Positions 9,322-18,002 are shown, counted from the stretch's first letter. The stretch: 64,000 bases of DNA from CAJXMH01 sp964001305 (GCA_964001305.1 CAXFAI010000008.1:15313-79312), one strand, 5' to 3'. Numbers and translations: made by a program. The notes: generated by a model not told the origin, from the sequence alone.

Positions 9322-10341
9322 ATGAATGAGAATTTAAATCCGGAGTTTCAGAATTCAGAAGAACTTGAGTTTGACAAGGTACTTCGTCCACTATCCTTTA
9401 GTGACTTTAGTGGGCAAGATAAGATTGTTGAAAACCTTAAAATTTTTGTAGAAGCAGCAAAGCTGAGAGGTGAAGCATTAGATCATGTTTTATTGCATGG
9501 ACCACCCGGGCTTGGTAAAACAACCTTAGCAAATATCATAGCAGAAGAATTAGAAGTATCATTCCGACTTACTTCAGGGCCAGTGTTGGAAAAACCTGCT
9601 GATTTAGCTGGTTTATTAACCAATTTAGATGAAGGAGACGTATTATTTATTGATGAAATTCATCGTTTGAGTCCTGTAGTTGAAGAGTATTTGTACTCGG
9701 CAATGGAGGACTACAAAATTGATATTATGATTGATTCAGGGCCTAATGCTAGGTCTGTTCAAATAAAATTAAACCCCTTTACACTCATTGGGGCAACTAC
9801 CCGAGCAGGTTTATTAACCGCTCCATTACGTGCACGATTTGGAATAAATTCTAGATTGGAATATTATGACAAGGATTTATTGGCCCGAATTGCGATTCGT
9901 TCAGCAGGAATATTGAAAGTGAATATTTTGAATGATGCAGCCTTAGAAATCGCGGGTAGAAGTAGAGGTACACCTCGTATAGTAAATGCTTTGCTAAGGA
10001 GAGTAAGGGACTTTGCCCAAATAAAAGGGAATGGATCGATTGATTTGAAAATTTCTAATATGGCACTTTCTGCTTTAAATGTCGATAAACATGGCCTAGA
10101 TGAAATGGATAATCGAATTCTGACTACCATCATTGATAAGTTTAAAGGCGGTCCAGTTGGCTTAACTACAATTGCAACAGCTGTTGGTGAACAAGCTGGA
10201 ACTATAGAAGAAGTATATGAGCCTTTTTTGATTAAAGAAGGCTTTTTAAATCGCACACCTCGTGGGAGAGAAACAACTTCACTTGCTTATAAACACCTTG
10301 GCAGAAAGAGACCAAGTAGTGATGGCACTTTATTTGACTAA
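9322..10341 (+). CDS. ruvB: Holliday junction branch migration ATPase RuvB
   Basis: RuvB is the hexameric AAA+ motor that, with RuvA, drives Holliday junction migration. The Walker A motif GPPGLGKT is at residues 60-67, Walker B reads LFIDEIHR, and sensor 1 is IGATTRAG. The C-terminal winged-helix DNA-binding part ends in TPRGRETTSLAYKHL. The length of 339 residues is normal. Its partner ruvA lies 10 kb away at 20347. The stop codon is only 2 bp before the TTG start of queG, so the two genes are probably translated together. Confidence 0.97.
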   Translation: MNENLNPEFQNSEELEFDKVLRPLSFSDFSGQDKIVENLKIFVEAAKLRGEALDHVLLHGPPGLGKTTLANIIAEELEVSFRLTSGPVLEKPADLAGLLTNLDEGDVLFIDEIHRLSPVVEEYLYSAMEDYKIDIMIDSGPNARSVQIKLNPFTLIGATTRAGLLTAPLRARFGINSRLEYYDKDLLARIAIRSAGILKVNILNDAALEIAGRSRGTPRIVNALLRRVRDFAQIKGNGSIDLKISNMALSALNVDKHGLDEMDNRILTTIIDKFKGGPVGLTTIATAVGEQAGTIEEVYEPFLIKEGFLNRTPRGRETTSLAYKHLGRKRPSSDGTLFD

Positions 10342-10343
10342 AG

Positions 10344-11288
10344 TTGAATCCTCAAAAAGCGACATCTTTATTAAAATCGAAAGCCTATCAATTGGGGTTT
10401 GACTTCGTGGGTATTTCTAATGCTAAAAAGCTCGAATCTGATGAGGCTAGATTGGAGAATTGGCTAAAAAAGAACAATAATGCTACCATGAGTTACATGG
10501 AGAAATATTACGAAAAGAGACTTGACCCACGAAAGCTAGTTCCAGGTACACAAAGCGTAGTCACTTTTCTCTTTAACTATCATACGCCCAATAAACAAAG
10601 CGATATGAAGGCGCCAAAACTTGCAAAGTATGCTTATGGAAAGGATTATCATTTTGTTATTAAAGAGAAATTAAAGGAGCTTTTTAATTATTTAAAGGTA
10701 GAGATTGGTTCAATTGAAGGGAGGTATTTTGTAGATTCGGCTCCTGTTTTAGATCGAGCTTGGGCGCGTGAGAGCGGACTGGGTTGGATCGGAAAAAATA
10801 GTATGCTAATCAATAAAAATAGAGGTTCTGATTTTTTTATAGCTACGATGATGCTTGATTTCAAATTTGAAGCTGATGGACCTATAAAAGATTACTGTGG
10901 TAATTGTACAAGATGCATTGATAGTTGTCCTACGGATGCAATTCTTGATAATAGAACCATTAACTCAAATCAATGTATTTCATTTTTAACTATTGAGCTT
11001 AGGGATAGTCAAATTCCAGAGCAATTTGCAAACAAAATGAATAATTGGGCTTTTGGTTGTGATATTTGTCAAGATGTTTGTCCTTGGAACCGTTTTGCCT
11101 CAATGAATAAAGAACCTCAATTTCTTCCAAATGAAGAATTGATGAATTTAAATAGCGATGAATGGCATGCTATGGAAAAGGAGCAATTTGATAGGCTCTT
11201 TAAAAAATCAGCAGTGAAAAGAACCAAATTTGTTGGTTTAAAACGAAATCTAGATTTTCTTAAGAAATCGTCTCAAAAACTTCAATGA
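10344..11288 (+). CDS. queG: Epoxyqueuosine reductase QueG
   Basis: QueG reduces epoxyqueuosine to queuosine in tRNA, the last step of queuosine synthesis, using cobalamin and two 4Fe-4S clusters. Both cluster motifs are present: CGNCTRCIDSCP (about residue 185) and CDICQDVCPWN (about residue 232). The cobalamin-domain sequence VDSAPVLDRAWAR near residue 131 is also intact. The TTG at 10344 is chosen because the conserved N-terminal helix and LGFDFVGIS strand would be lost with the first internal ATG. The 3' end overlaps the convergent small gene by 29 bp. Confidence 0.94.
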   Translation: MNPQKATSLLKSKAYQLGFDFVGISNAKKLESDEARLENWLKKNNNATMSYMEKYYEKRLDPRKLVPGTQSVVTFLFNYHTPNKQSDMKAPKLAKYAYGKDYHFVIKEKLKELFNYLKVEIGSIEGRYFVDSAPVLDRAWARESGLGWIGKNSMLINKNRGSDFFIATMMLDFKFEADGPIKDYCGNCTRCIDSCPTDAILDNRTINSNQCISFLTIELRDSQIPEQFANKMNNWAFGCDICQDVCPWNRFASMNKEPQFLPNEELMNLNSDEWHAMEKEQFDRLFKKSAVKRTKFVGLKRNLDFLKKSSQKLQ

Positions 11289-11448
11289 TAATATCCTTAT
11301 AAAGGTGACCAAAAGTTGCTAGACACCATGCTTTAAGCATGATCGATTCTTTTGGTTTTAACCACCTTTTTGACTTTACTAATTCTTTTCTAAACAACGT
11401 TCTATCAAAGCTCACACGAGTGAGCACCTTTTTACTTAATTCATACAT
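11260..11448 (-). CDS. Small conserved-looking protein, unknown function
   Basis: This 62-residue protein starts at the ATG at 11448 (MYELSKKVLTRVSFDRTLF); the frame extends eight codons further to 11472 without a better start. It is rich in Lys and Arg and looks like three short helices, including LRKEL-type and WLKPKE segments and a WCLATFGHLY motif. I recall similar 60-70 residue proteins beginning MYE..KKVL..VSFD in other flavobacteria, but that is from memory. It overlaps the end of queG on the opposite strand. No function can be assigned. Confidence 0.6.
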   Translation of the reverse strand: MYELSKKVLTRVSFDRTLFRKELVKSKRWLKPKESIMLKAWCLATFGHLYKDIIIEVFETIS

Positions 11449-11533
11449 AGTCGTTCGGTATTGGAGTCTCAATTTACAAAAAAATAAACCACAAACTATA
11501 GAATTACTTCATTAGTTAATTAAGAAGTATTTG

Positions 11534-12103
11534 TTAATATTTTTCACCCCATCGGAAAGAAGTGTTCTCTATCTCAAGTAAGTCAATCACACGATTTACT
11601 ACGGTCATAGCAAGCTCTTCAATATTCATTGGGTTAGAATAAAAAGAGGGAGAGGCGGGGCAAATTATGCCACCAGCTTCAGTTATTAATTTCATGTTAT
11701 TAAGGTGAATGAGATTATATGGAGTTTCTCTGGCAACCAAGATAAGTTTTCTTCTTTCTTTTAACATAACATCCGCAGCCCTGGTAATTAAATCATCAGA
11801 AATCCCATGAGCTATTCTTCCTATAGTTCCCATTGAACATGGAACAACAACCATGCTGTTAAATTTAGCTGATCCTGAGGCAAATGGTGCCATAAAATCA
11901 CTTTTACCATAGATTTTAAAAGGAACGTTTTTGTAATCGGTGTTTGAGAGTTCTGTTTCCCAAACTAACTTAGCATTGTTAGACATTACTATTCCAACTT
12001 CTTTAAGTTGATCTTGATACTTTAAAAGCTGATCAAGAAGAAGTTTAGCGTATATGGACCCTGATGCTCCTGTAATTGCAACAACTATTTTATGCTCCAT
12101 CAT
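11534..12103 (-). CDS. ubiX: UbiX-type flavin prenyltransferase
   Basis: UbiX attaches a dimethylallyl group to FMN to make prenylated FMN, the cofactor of UbiD-type decarboxylases. The N-terminal flavin site AITGASGSIYAK and the VPCSMGTIGRIAHG and VARETPYNLIHLNNM motifs are all present. The start at 12103 (MMEHK; 12100 is equally possible) makes the gene overlap the end of the upstream barrel gene by 11-14 bp, so the two are translationally coupled. TTG and GTG codons further upstream are less likely. No ubiD is in the window. Confidence 0.93.
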   Translation of the reverse strand: MMEHKIVVAITGASGSIYAKLLLDQLLKYQDQLKEVGIVMSNNAKLVWETELSNTDYKNVPFKIYGKSDFMAPFASGSAKFNSMVVVPCSMGTIGRIAHGISDDLITRAADVMLKERRKLILVARETPYNLIHLNNMKLITEAGGIICPASPSFYSNPMNIEELAMTVVNRVIDLLEIENTSFRWGEKY

Positions 12104-12719
12104 CACCAAGGAATTTGTATCTCATTGTAAAACTTAAATACATATTGGTCATCCCACTTTCGAATCGCCAATTGGCACCACTGTCATATTTTCTAACGGG
12201 AAGAATAGAATGACTAAACCGCCAATTCATGATAATATTTTTCGTGAAATTAAAGTTAACACCTGCCAATCCCCCAATGTCATAATTTCTAAACTTGTTT
12301 AAGGGCTCAGGAATATCAAACGGGCCGTTTTCATCTCTCATATATTGATTGACAAGTTGACCGTAATATACTCCACCTTCAAAGGTGAATTTGTTATTTC
12401 TAAACTTGGCCATGATTGGAATTTCAATATAATCCAACCTTAACAAAAACTCTTCTGTATCATTGTTCTCAACATCTCTGTTTTTTCTACTTCCTTTTTG
12501 ACTGTAATTTATTTCAAACTGAAGATTTACTTTTTGAGAAATATCAATATTTGAATATAAACCGAGCAGAAGTCCTGCTTTATTAAAACCAGAGTAGCCA
12601 TCTCCACCTACTTGTGAGGCATTAATTCCAGCCAATCCACCTGCGTTAAAACTTTGAGCATGCGCAAAATGGAGACTAAAAAAAATTAAAAGTCCGAATG
12701 TCAGTAGCTTTTTAAACAT
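12090..12719 (-). CDS. Outer-membrane beta-barrel protein (PorT-like / OMP_b-brl_2 family)
   Basis: The 209-residue protein has a signal peptide (LLTFGLLIFFSLHFAHAQ) and then the pattern of a small barrel: GGLAGINASQ, LLLGLYSNIDIS, VNLQFEINYSQKG, YIEIPIMAKF and a final strand MYLSFTMRYKF. The YIEIPIMAKF strand is a hallmark of the PF13568 barrel family often annotated as PorT family. It does not carry the sequence I associate with the true PorT/SprT, so no symbol is given. It overlaps ubiX and presumably shares its transcript. Confidence 0.85.
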   Translation of the reverse strand: MFKKLLTFGLLIFFSLHFAHAQSFNAGGLAGINASQVGGDGYSGFNKAGLLLGLYSNIDISQKVNLQFEINYSQKGSRKNRDVENNDTEEFLLRLDYIEIPIMAKFRNNKFTFEGGVYYGQLVNQYMRDENGPFDIPEPLNKFRNYDIGGLAGVNFNFTKNIIMNWRFSHSILPVRKYDSGANWRFESGMTNMYLSFTMRYKFLGDDGA

Positions 12720-12767
12720 GCTACTAAGTTAACCCTCAAAAATGAAAAGGGTTTTAGTGCGTTTAAA

Positions 12768-13715
12768 CTATTTGTTGATATAAACAGAGTTTGCTTGTAT
12801 TACTTCAAAAGAGCTTTGATCATTATTGAAAATAAAAGCAACCACATTCATGTTTGAAGCATTCCAAGAACTGTTTAATGGAGTAATATATTGGATAGAT
12901 TCGGTATCACCACTAATAGCATCTTTTAGATCTTTGCCAAATGCGTCATTGACTACCTTCCTTAAGACATGTTGATGACTGTAAAACTCGATATCCGTCC
13001 CACCATTCTTTTGCCAATCAATAATGTCACTTTCTATCAAATAGACTGAGATGTTATAATCTTCACTCAAATCTGCTAACCAATTTACATCCAGTTGAAT
13101 TCGAACAGCATTAACATCAGAAGAAAAATAGGTTTTAACAGCTAGACTAGCCTTTGGAGAGTCATTTGTGTATGCTCTAATTAAGCTTTCCCAGGTGTCT
13201 TTTTTAGTTACAGTTCCTCCAACTCGATTTACTATACCCGATGGGTAGCCAACCGTACTTGTGTTAAACAAAGCAGCATAGTCTTCTCCAAATTCATCTT
13301 CATCCTTAAAGTCAGTGGTGTATTTACCAAATGAAGCTGGGAATGTTGCAGCAAAGTTTCCAGTATGTATTGCTACCGATATAAGTTGATTTCCAAAAAG
13401 GCTATCTAACCGTTCAATTTCTTTACTTGCAGCAGGACAATTAGGACAAGTATGCCCTGTATATTCCTCTAAAAGTATAAAGCGTTGTGATAAGTTATTA
13501 GGAGCAGTTTTTTCAGTCCAAGTGTTATTTTCAATAAAATCTCTAAGGTCACTTGCACTTTGAAAGCCAAAGGCTGGATCTGAAATATATTCTGTACTAT
13601 CATCCAATTGAAAAGATTGACCTGCATTTTCAGGAATTGGATCGTCTACTTTGTCACAAGCAAAGAAGAAAATTCCGAATAAAAGAATAGCTGTTGTTTT
13701 CAAAAATATTTTCAT
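12768..13715 (-). CDS. Omp28-related lipoprotein with thioredoxin-like CPNCP site
   Basis: This is a lipoprotein of 315 residues with the lipobox IFFFAC near residue 19. A thioredoxin-like fold follows with the active-site-like motif HTCPNCPAA about residue 90. A C-terminal beta-sandwich covers about residues 185-315. This is the Omp28-related family of Bacteroidota. It is the last gene of a three-gene minus-strand operon, 12 bp after the DUF6029 barrel gene and downstream of a TlpA-type thioredoxin. That context suggests thiol redox chemistry at the cell envelope; the substrate is unknown. Confidence 0.88.
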   Translation of the reverse strand: MKIFLKTTAILLFGIFFFACDKVDDPIPENAGQSFQLDDSTEYISDPAFGFQSASDLRDFIENNTWTEKTAPNNLSQRFILLEEYTGHTCPNCPAASKEIERLDSLFGNQLISVAIHTGNFAATFPASFGKYTTDFKDEDEFGEDYAALFNTSTVGYPSGIVNRVGGTVTKKDTWESLIRAYTNDSPKASLAVKTYFSSDVNAVRIQLDVNWLADLSEDYNISVYLIESDIIDWQKNGGTDIEFYSHQHVLRKVVNDAFGKDLKDAISGDTESIQYITPLNSSWNASNMNVVAFIFNNDQSSFEVIQANSVYINK

Positions 13716-13727
13716 AACTCTAATTTA

Positions 13728-15380
13728 CTAAAAACTACTTGTAACAGATAAGAAAAGACCATTTGAAGCAGGTACAACTCTACAAACTCCTCCTACACAG
13801 AATATTCCTGCTCTTTGTCTTCCATAGCTTAGGCTAATGCGATTACCACCATCTATATAGCCAAAAGAAGCGTTGTAATAGTGTACTCTTGCATCAGTTT
13901 CTGAGTTGCCGTAATTGTATTGATCAAGAAGGGCAAAAAACCAATGTGGAGAGTAAGTATACTCAAATAATAAAGTAGCCCAATCTCCTTCATCTTGTTC
14001 GGTTACAAGAATTTGGGCTTCGGTTCTTAAAGCATTTCGAATATTAAACTTATAAGTTACGTCTGCTACACCAATGTTGGCATATACCATTCCTTCTCCA
14101 GGTTTTTCAATTACATCACCATTATAAACAATATTTGCATATGTAAATCGACCCTTCACTTTTTTAGAAAACTTCTTATTGATTTGAACATTAAAGTCTT
14201 TAAAGTAAACCTCACCTATTCCGAAAAGTTCAGACTTATAACCTTTACGAGCTCCTAACTCATCATTTAAAGAAGTGGTGTCAAGATTGTTAGCAGTAGA
14301 GTAGTTTAATTGAATATCCATACCTGTTTCACCACCTAGTTTAGTCCCTTTTTTAAACTTATAAATTAAGTCCCCTTGAAAAGCAACTTCTCCATTTAAT
14401 TGGGTTGCATAAGGGTATAAAGTTGCTAAGAGATTGTAAGTGTGTTGTTTAGTAAGCGCAGGTAAGTAGTTGATTAATAAATTTTGGAGTCCTTCCGTTC
14501 GATCAGATCGAAAACTAAAATTATCATTTCGTTTGGCAGCTAAAACAATTCCTAATCCTTTTTGAGAGTATGAGGTTTGAAGAAAAAAGGCACTACCTGA
14601 TTTATAGATGAAACCATTGTCTGCAGAAGGGTCATTGTATTTATAAGCATATTCTGAATTAACATTGATTTTTCCTCTTGTTAAATTAATTCTTCCTGAC
14701 ATGGCTGCTACATTTTCGGGAAGTACAAAACGAGAATCTTGATCCGCTTGATATTTACTAACCGCACTACCTCCAATGAGAATTTTAGTTTTACTTTCTG
14801 CAAGCTTGCCATAAACATCATTTAAGTATATTTCTGCGTCAAACCCTCTAACAATTCCTTCTCCAAAATCAAAAAATAAGCGTTGTTTACCAGTAAGCCC
14901 TGTTAATGTAACTCCTTTAAAAGGTTTGTATTTAATGCGAATACCATCCAAGGCATTATCATATCCTAGTCCTCTTTCTTCATAAGTTCTAAGAATCAAG
15001 CCGTTTCCGAATTGTTCATAGAAGTTACCAACTGTTACTGATAGTTTATCTTTCGTAAAAGAGGCATATCTATAGGCGATGCCGTTGCCTTCATAGCCTT
15101 CGGGAAACCCTAATAGTGGTGTTAAATAGCTTTCATAACGGACACCTGTCGAAAAATTCCCATTGGTATAGATAAGGTTTAAAAAACTGTTTGATCTAAT
15201 TTTTTCAGGTACATCTTCAGCTCCAATGGTACTATCTTCTTGGTAGTACTGCATGTCAATTTGAAAGTTGCCTCGAATTTCACCACGATTCATGATTTCT
15301 TCAAAATTCTGAGCAAAGGAATTAAATGAAAAAAGCGAGAAAGCAATTAAGCATCCCGCTAAGCGTATTTTTTTCGTCAT
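13728..15380 (-). CDS. DUF6029 family outer-membrane barrel protein
   Basis: The 550-residue protein has a signal peptide ending in SFNSFAQ. Repeated amphipathic strands run through to the C-terminal strand LFLSVTSSF, as expected for a large outer-membrane barrel. The segments RYASFTKDKLSVTVGNFYEQ and GNGLILRTYEERGLGYDNA are typical of DUF6029. Function is not established. It sits between a periplasmic TlpA-like thioredoxin (27 bp upstream) and an Omp28 lipoprotein (12 bp downstream) in one operon. Confidence 0.88.
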   Translation of the reverse strand: MTKKIRLAGCLIAFSLFSFNSFAQNFEEIMNRGEIRGNFQIDMQYYQEDSTIGAEDVPEKIRSNSFLNLIYTNGNFSTGVRYESYLTPLLGFPEGYEGNGIAYRYASFTKDKLSVTVGNFYEQFGNGLILRTYEERGLGYDNALDGIRIKYKPFKGVTLTGLTGKQRLFFDFGEGIVRGFDAEIYLNDVYGKLAESKTKILIGGSAVSKYQADQDSRFVLPENVAAMSGRINLTRGKINVNSEYAYKYNDPSADNGFIYKSGSAFFLQTSYSQKGLGIVLAAKRNDNFSFRSDRTEGLQNLLINYLPALTKQHTYNLLATLYPYATQLNGEVAFQGDLIYKFKKGTKLGGETGMDIQLNYSTANNLDTTSLNDELGARKGYKSELFGIGEVYFKDFNVQINKKFSKKVKGRFTYANIVYNGDVIEKPGEGMVYANIGVADVTYKFNIRNALRTEAQILVTEQDEGDWATLLFEYTYSPHWFFALLDQYNYGNSETDARVHYYNASFGYIDGGNRISLSYGRQRAGIFCVGGVCRVVPASNGLFLSVTSSF

Positions 15381-15407
15381 TGATTAGATTTAAAATGGAG
15401 GTAGTAA

Positions 15408-15914
15408 TTAGATGTCTTCTCCAGCAATTAACTTTTGTACTAATTCGAACAATTCATATTCATCGCCTTCCGAGTAAGAATTGTGTTGCCAAACAATTTC
15501 ACCATTTCCATTAACAAGAAATGTATGAGGGACATTGTTTACACCTAAAGCTCTTTTAAAATCTCCATTTGGGTCAATGTATACTTCATATTCCCAGGCT
15601 TTTCCATTTACGTAAGGAGCAACTTTTCCCATATTACGAGCATCATCAATCGAAATCGCTACAAGCTTTACTCCAGTTTCGTCAACCCAATCCTCGTACA
15701 TTTCTGCAATGTTGTTCAATTCTCTTTTACAAGGGCTGCACCATGTTGCCCAAAAGTTTATGATTATGGGTTTGCCATCGTTTTCAATCTCACCTGTATT
15801 GAAAGTAGTGCCATCTAAATTTTGCACTTCTACGCTAGGAATATGATTTTTCTGAGCTTCACTTGATAAAGCATTGACAATGAAAAGTGAAGAGATTAAA
15901 ATTCTTAAAAACAT
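15408..15914 (-). CDS. TlpA-like periplasmic thiol-disulfide oxidoreductase
   Basis: This 168-residue secreted thioredoxin starts at the ATG at 15914 with signal peptide LRILISSLFIVNALSSEAQ. The active site FWATWCSPCKREL is followed by the cis-Pro loop NNVPHTFLVN. It lacks the long N-terminal domain of ResA/cytochrome-maturation relatives, so a general reductant role is more likely. It leads the operon TlpA - DUF6029 - Omp28, which suggests it keeps the CxxC of Omp28 or another envelope protein reduced (inference). Confidence 0.92.
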   Translation of the reverse strand: MFLRILISSLFIVNALSSEAQKNHIPSVEVQNLDGTTFNTGEIENDGKPIIINFWATWCSPCKRELNNIAEMYEDWVDETGVKLVAISIDDARNMGKVAPYVNGKAWEYEVYIDPNGDFKRALGVNNVPHTFLVNGNGEIVWQHNSYSEGDEYELFELVQKLIAGEDI

Positions 15915-15972
15915 AGTTGAGATATTAAATCAAAGGGAAGCTAAATTACAAAATTGATACCAGAAATATAAG

Positions 15973-16000
15973 TTGCTTGAAGTTCAAACTCTTATATTTG
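15973..16000 (+). promoter_or_regulatory. Bacteroidota-type promoter of the repeat-containing secreted protein
   Basis: A TTG at 15973-15975 is separated by 17 bases from TATATTTG (15993-16000). This matches the -33 TTG / -7 TAnnTTTG consensus of flavobacteria. The ATG lies 28 bases downstream. Confidence 0.65.
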
Positions 16001-16027
16001 TAAATTAACTTTTTTAAATTGTTATTT

Positions 16028-17257
16028 ATGAAGAAGATATATAGTTTTCTATCGTTGTTTATTATCGCATTATTGGGGTTTTCTCAATCGATTGGAATTT
16101 ACAATAAAAGTGGAGTTTCAATCATTGATGATACAATTACCATAAATCATCAGTTAGATACTGTAAATCCCCTTCCATATATTGAAGAGAAAGATTTTGC
16201 AGACGTTGTAAATGAGTCTTCAGGAACTATGGAAATAAAAGTAGCTAGACATGAAGTTCAAATTATTCAAGGAACTTCAGATTATTTATGTTGGGGAGCT
16301 ACTTGTTTTGCTGCACAAAATGCAGGAACTAATCCGGTATGGTTTCCAGACGATAAGTCTGTAGTGAATGCAGGTGATACGGCTGGTAAAGCGTTTGGAA
16401 CTTATCCACTTCAAGTATATTTTGTTCCAAATAATAATGTAGGTACTGTGGTTTATCGATATGAATTTTATGATGCGAATAACCCTTCCAATTCTTCTTC
16501 GGTTTACATTAAGTATAATATAGAATATTTACCTGCTTTTGGATTATTTGATCAATTTGGAAATAGCTTAATTGATGAAACATTAACTTTCTGGGTGCCT
16601 TTGGATACCGTAAATCCACTTCCATATTATGAATATAAAGATTTTGTAAGCATCGTAAATCAATCTGGAACCAGTAAAACCATCAAAGTTGCTAGGCACG
16701 AAGAGTCAATTATTCAAGGAACTTCAGATTATTTATGCTGGGGAGCTACTTGTTTTGCTGCTCAAACAGCAGGCTCAAATCCGGTTTGGTTACCCAATGA
16801 TGAGCTAGTTGTTCAATCAGGAGATACTGCTGGGAAAGCCCCTGGAACTTATAATCTTCAAATATATTTTGTTGCTAACAACAAAGTAGGAGAGGCAGTA
16901 TATCGATATGAATTTTATGACGCCAATAATGCACAAGAGTCTAGCTCAATAAAAATTAAACATAGTATTACTTACTTATCTTCAAACCATGAAATCAAAA
17001 ATCAAGGATTTGAATTTAGTTTGTTTCCAAATCCTGCTAGTACACATAGTTTTGTTAAGCTTGATGGGAATTTAGAAGGCTATGATTTAGAGATTTTAGT
17101 TCACAATATTTTAGGTCAAGAGCAGGATCGGATTACCGTTCAGAACTACCAAGAAAGAATTAAACTAAATCATGAGGACTTAAAGCCGGGTGTTTACTTT
17201 GTAAGCGTTGTAAACAACGGTGAATATATTGACTCAAAAAGATTGGTTGTCCGATAA
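16028..17257 (+). CDS. T9SS-secreted protein with two tandem 149-residue units
   Basis: This is a 409-residue secreted protein starting at the ATG at 16028, not the TTG at 16019, because MKKIYSFLSLFIIALLGFSQ is a normal signal peptide. Two consecutive units, residues 23-171 and 172-319, align without gaps over most of their length and are about two thirds identical by eye. Each contains LDTVNPLPY, KVARHE, IIQGTSDYLCWGATCFAAQ, GDTAGKA and VYRYEFYDANN. The C-terminal 75 residues are a type A T9SS sorting domain (FSLFPNPAS ... LKPGVYFVSVVNNGE). The protein is predicted to leave through SprA and be attached to the surface. Function is unknown; the conserved Cys pair in each unit may form a disulfide. 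Confidence 0.88.
   Translation: MKKIYSFLSLFIIALLGFSQSIGIYNKSGVSIIDDTITINHQLDTVNPLPYIEEKDFADVVNESSGTMEIKVARHEVQIIQGTSDYLCWGATCFAAQNAGTNPVWFPDDKSVVNAGDTAGKAFGTYPLQVYFVPNNNVGTVVYRYEFYDANNPSNSSSVYIKYNIEYLPAFGLFDQFGNSLIDETLTFWVPLDTVNPLPYYEYKDFVSIVNQSGTSKTIKVARHEESIIQGTSDYLCWGATCFAAQTAGSNPVWLPNDELVVQSGDTAGKAPGTYNLQIYFVANNKVGEAVYRYEFYDANNAQESSSIKIKHSITYLSSNHEIKNQGFEFSLFPNPASTHSFVKLDGNLEGYDLEILVHNILGQEQDRITVQNYQERIKLNHEDLKPGVYFVSVVNNGEYIDSKRLVVR
16094..16540 (+). repeat. Tandem coding repeat, unit 1
   Basis: First copy of a 447-bp unit. The core at 16262-16313 is identical to the second copy over 29 and then 23 bases with a single mismatch between. Confidence 0.85.
16541..16984 (+). repeat. Tandem coding repeat, unit 2
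   Basis: Second copy of the unit, offset by 447 bp (149 codons). The near-identical core lies at 16709-16760. Confidence 0.85.
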
Positions 17258-17277
17258 AATATGGTTGTAAAAGTTGG

Positions 17278-17309
17278 AAAAAGGAGAATGATTTTCATTC
17301 TCCTTTTTT
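17278..17309. terminator. Bidirectional terminator between the secreted protein and cobB
   Basis: A 9-bp stem (17283-17291 with 17295-17303) with a 3-base loop is flanked by A on the left and T on the right. It works for both convergent genes and overlaps the last codons of cobB. Confidence 0.8.
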
Positions 17310-18002
17310 ATTTAAAAGTTTTTTGACCACGATAGGAACTCCTACGGATGCAACTTCTTTCACCAAAGTCCAATTTGAATCAAAATCTATTTCTGGAATG
17401 TTAGGGTCTATAAGAAAAGCGGGATTTTGTTTTGGAAAATAATGAGCAATATTTGCCGCAGGATAAACGCTTAATGAAGTGCCAATTACAAGTAAATACT
17501 TAGCGTTGATTAATTCTCTTATGGCTTTGTCCATCATGGGAACTTCTTCTCCAAACCAAACTACATGTGGTCTCAATTGAAAACCCTTCTCGCACTGGTC
17601 TCCTAATTTGATGTCCCTATTGGTTTTATAAATTAAGTTCGAATATTTTTCACTCCTTACTTTGTTAAGTTCACCGTGTAAATGAATGACATTTGAAGAA
17701 CCTGCCTGCTCATGTAAATCATCAATGTTTTGGGTAATTACAACTACTTCAAATTGCTTCTCTAATTCCACTAAGGCAAAATGAGCAGGATTAGGTTCAA
17801 CTTGTTGTAACTGATTTCTTCGCATATTGTAAAATCTTAACACCATTTCTGGGTCCTTTTTCCATGCTTCAGGCGTAGCAACTTCTGTTACCTTATGATT
17901 TTCCCATAAACCATTATTGTCTCTAAAAGTTTTCAGGCCGCTTTCAGCGCTAACTCCAGCACCACTGAATATGATTATTTTTTCCTTTTTTGGGGTATGC
18001 AT
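17295..18002 (-). CDS. cobB: Sirtuin NAD-dependent deacylase (class III, without zinc cysteines)
   Basis: The 235-residue protein removes acyl groups from lysines using NAD. NAD-binding motifs GAGVSAESGLKTFR (residue 14) and TQNIDDLHEQAG (90) and the catalytic His in HLHGE (H109) are present. Y58 and R61 in FYNMRRNQL match the pair that lets SIRT5-like enzymes and E. coli CobB accept succinyl- and malonyl-lysine. The region that normally has four zinc-binding cysteines contains only one (DQCEKGFQLRPH). The fold there must be held differently; I recall this as common in Bacteroidota relatives. It is divergent from maeB. Confidence 0.92.
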   Translation of the reverse strand: MHTPKKEKIIIFSGAGVSAESGLKTFRDNNGLWENHKVTEVATPEAWKKDPEMVLRFYNMRRNQLQQVEPNPAHFALVELEKQFEVVVITQNIDDLHEQAGSSNVIHLHGELNKVRSEKYSNLIYKTNRDIKLGDQCEKGFQLRPHVVWFGEEVPMMDKAIRELINAKYLLVIGTSLSVYPAANIAHYFPKQNPAFLIDPNIPEIDFDSNWTLVKEVASVGVPIVVKKLLNKKGE

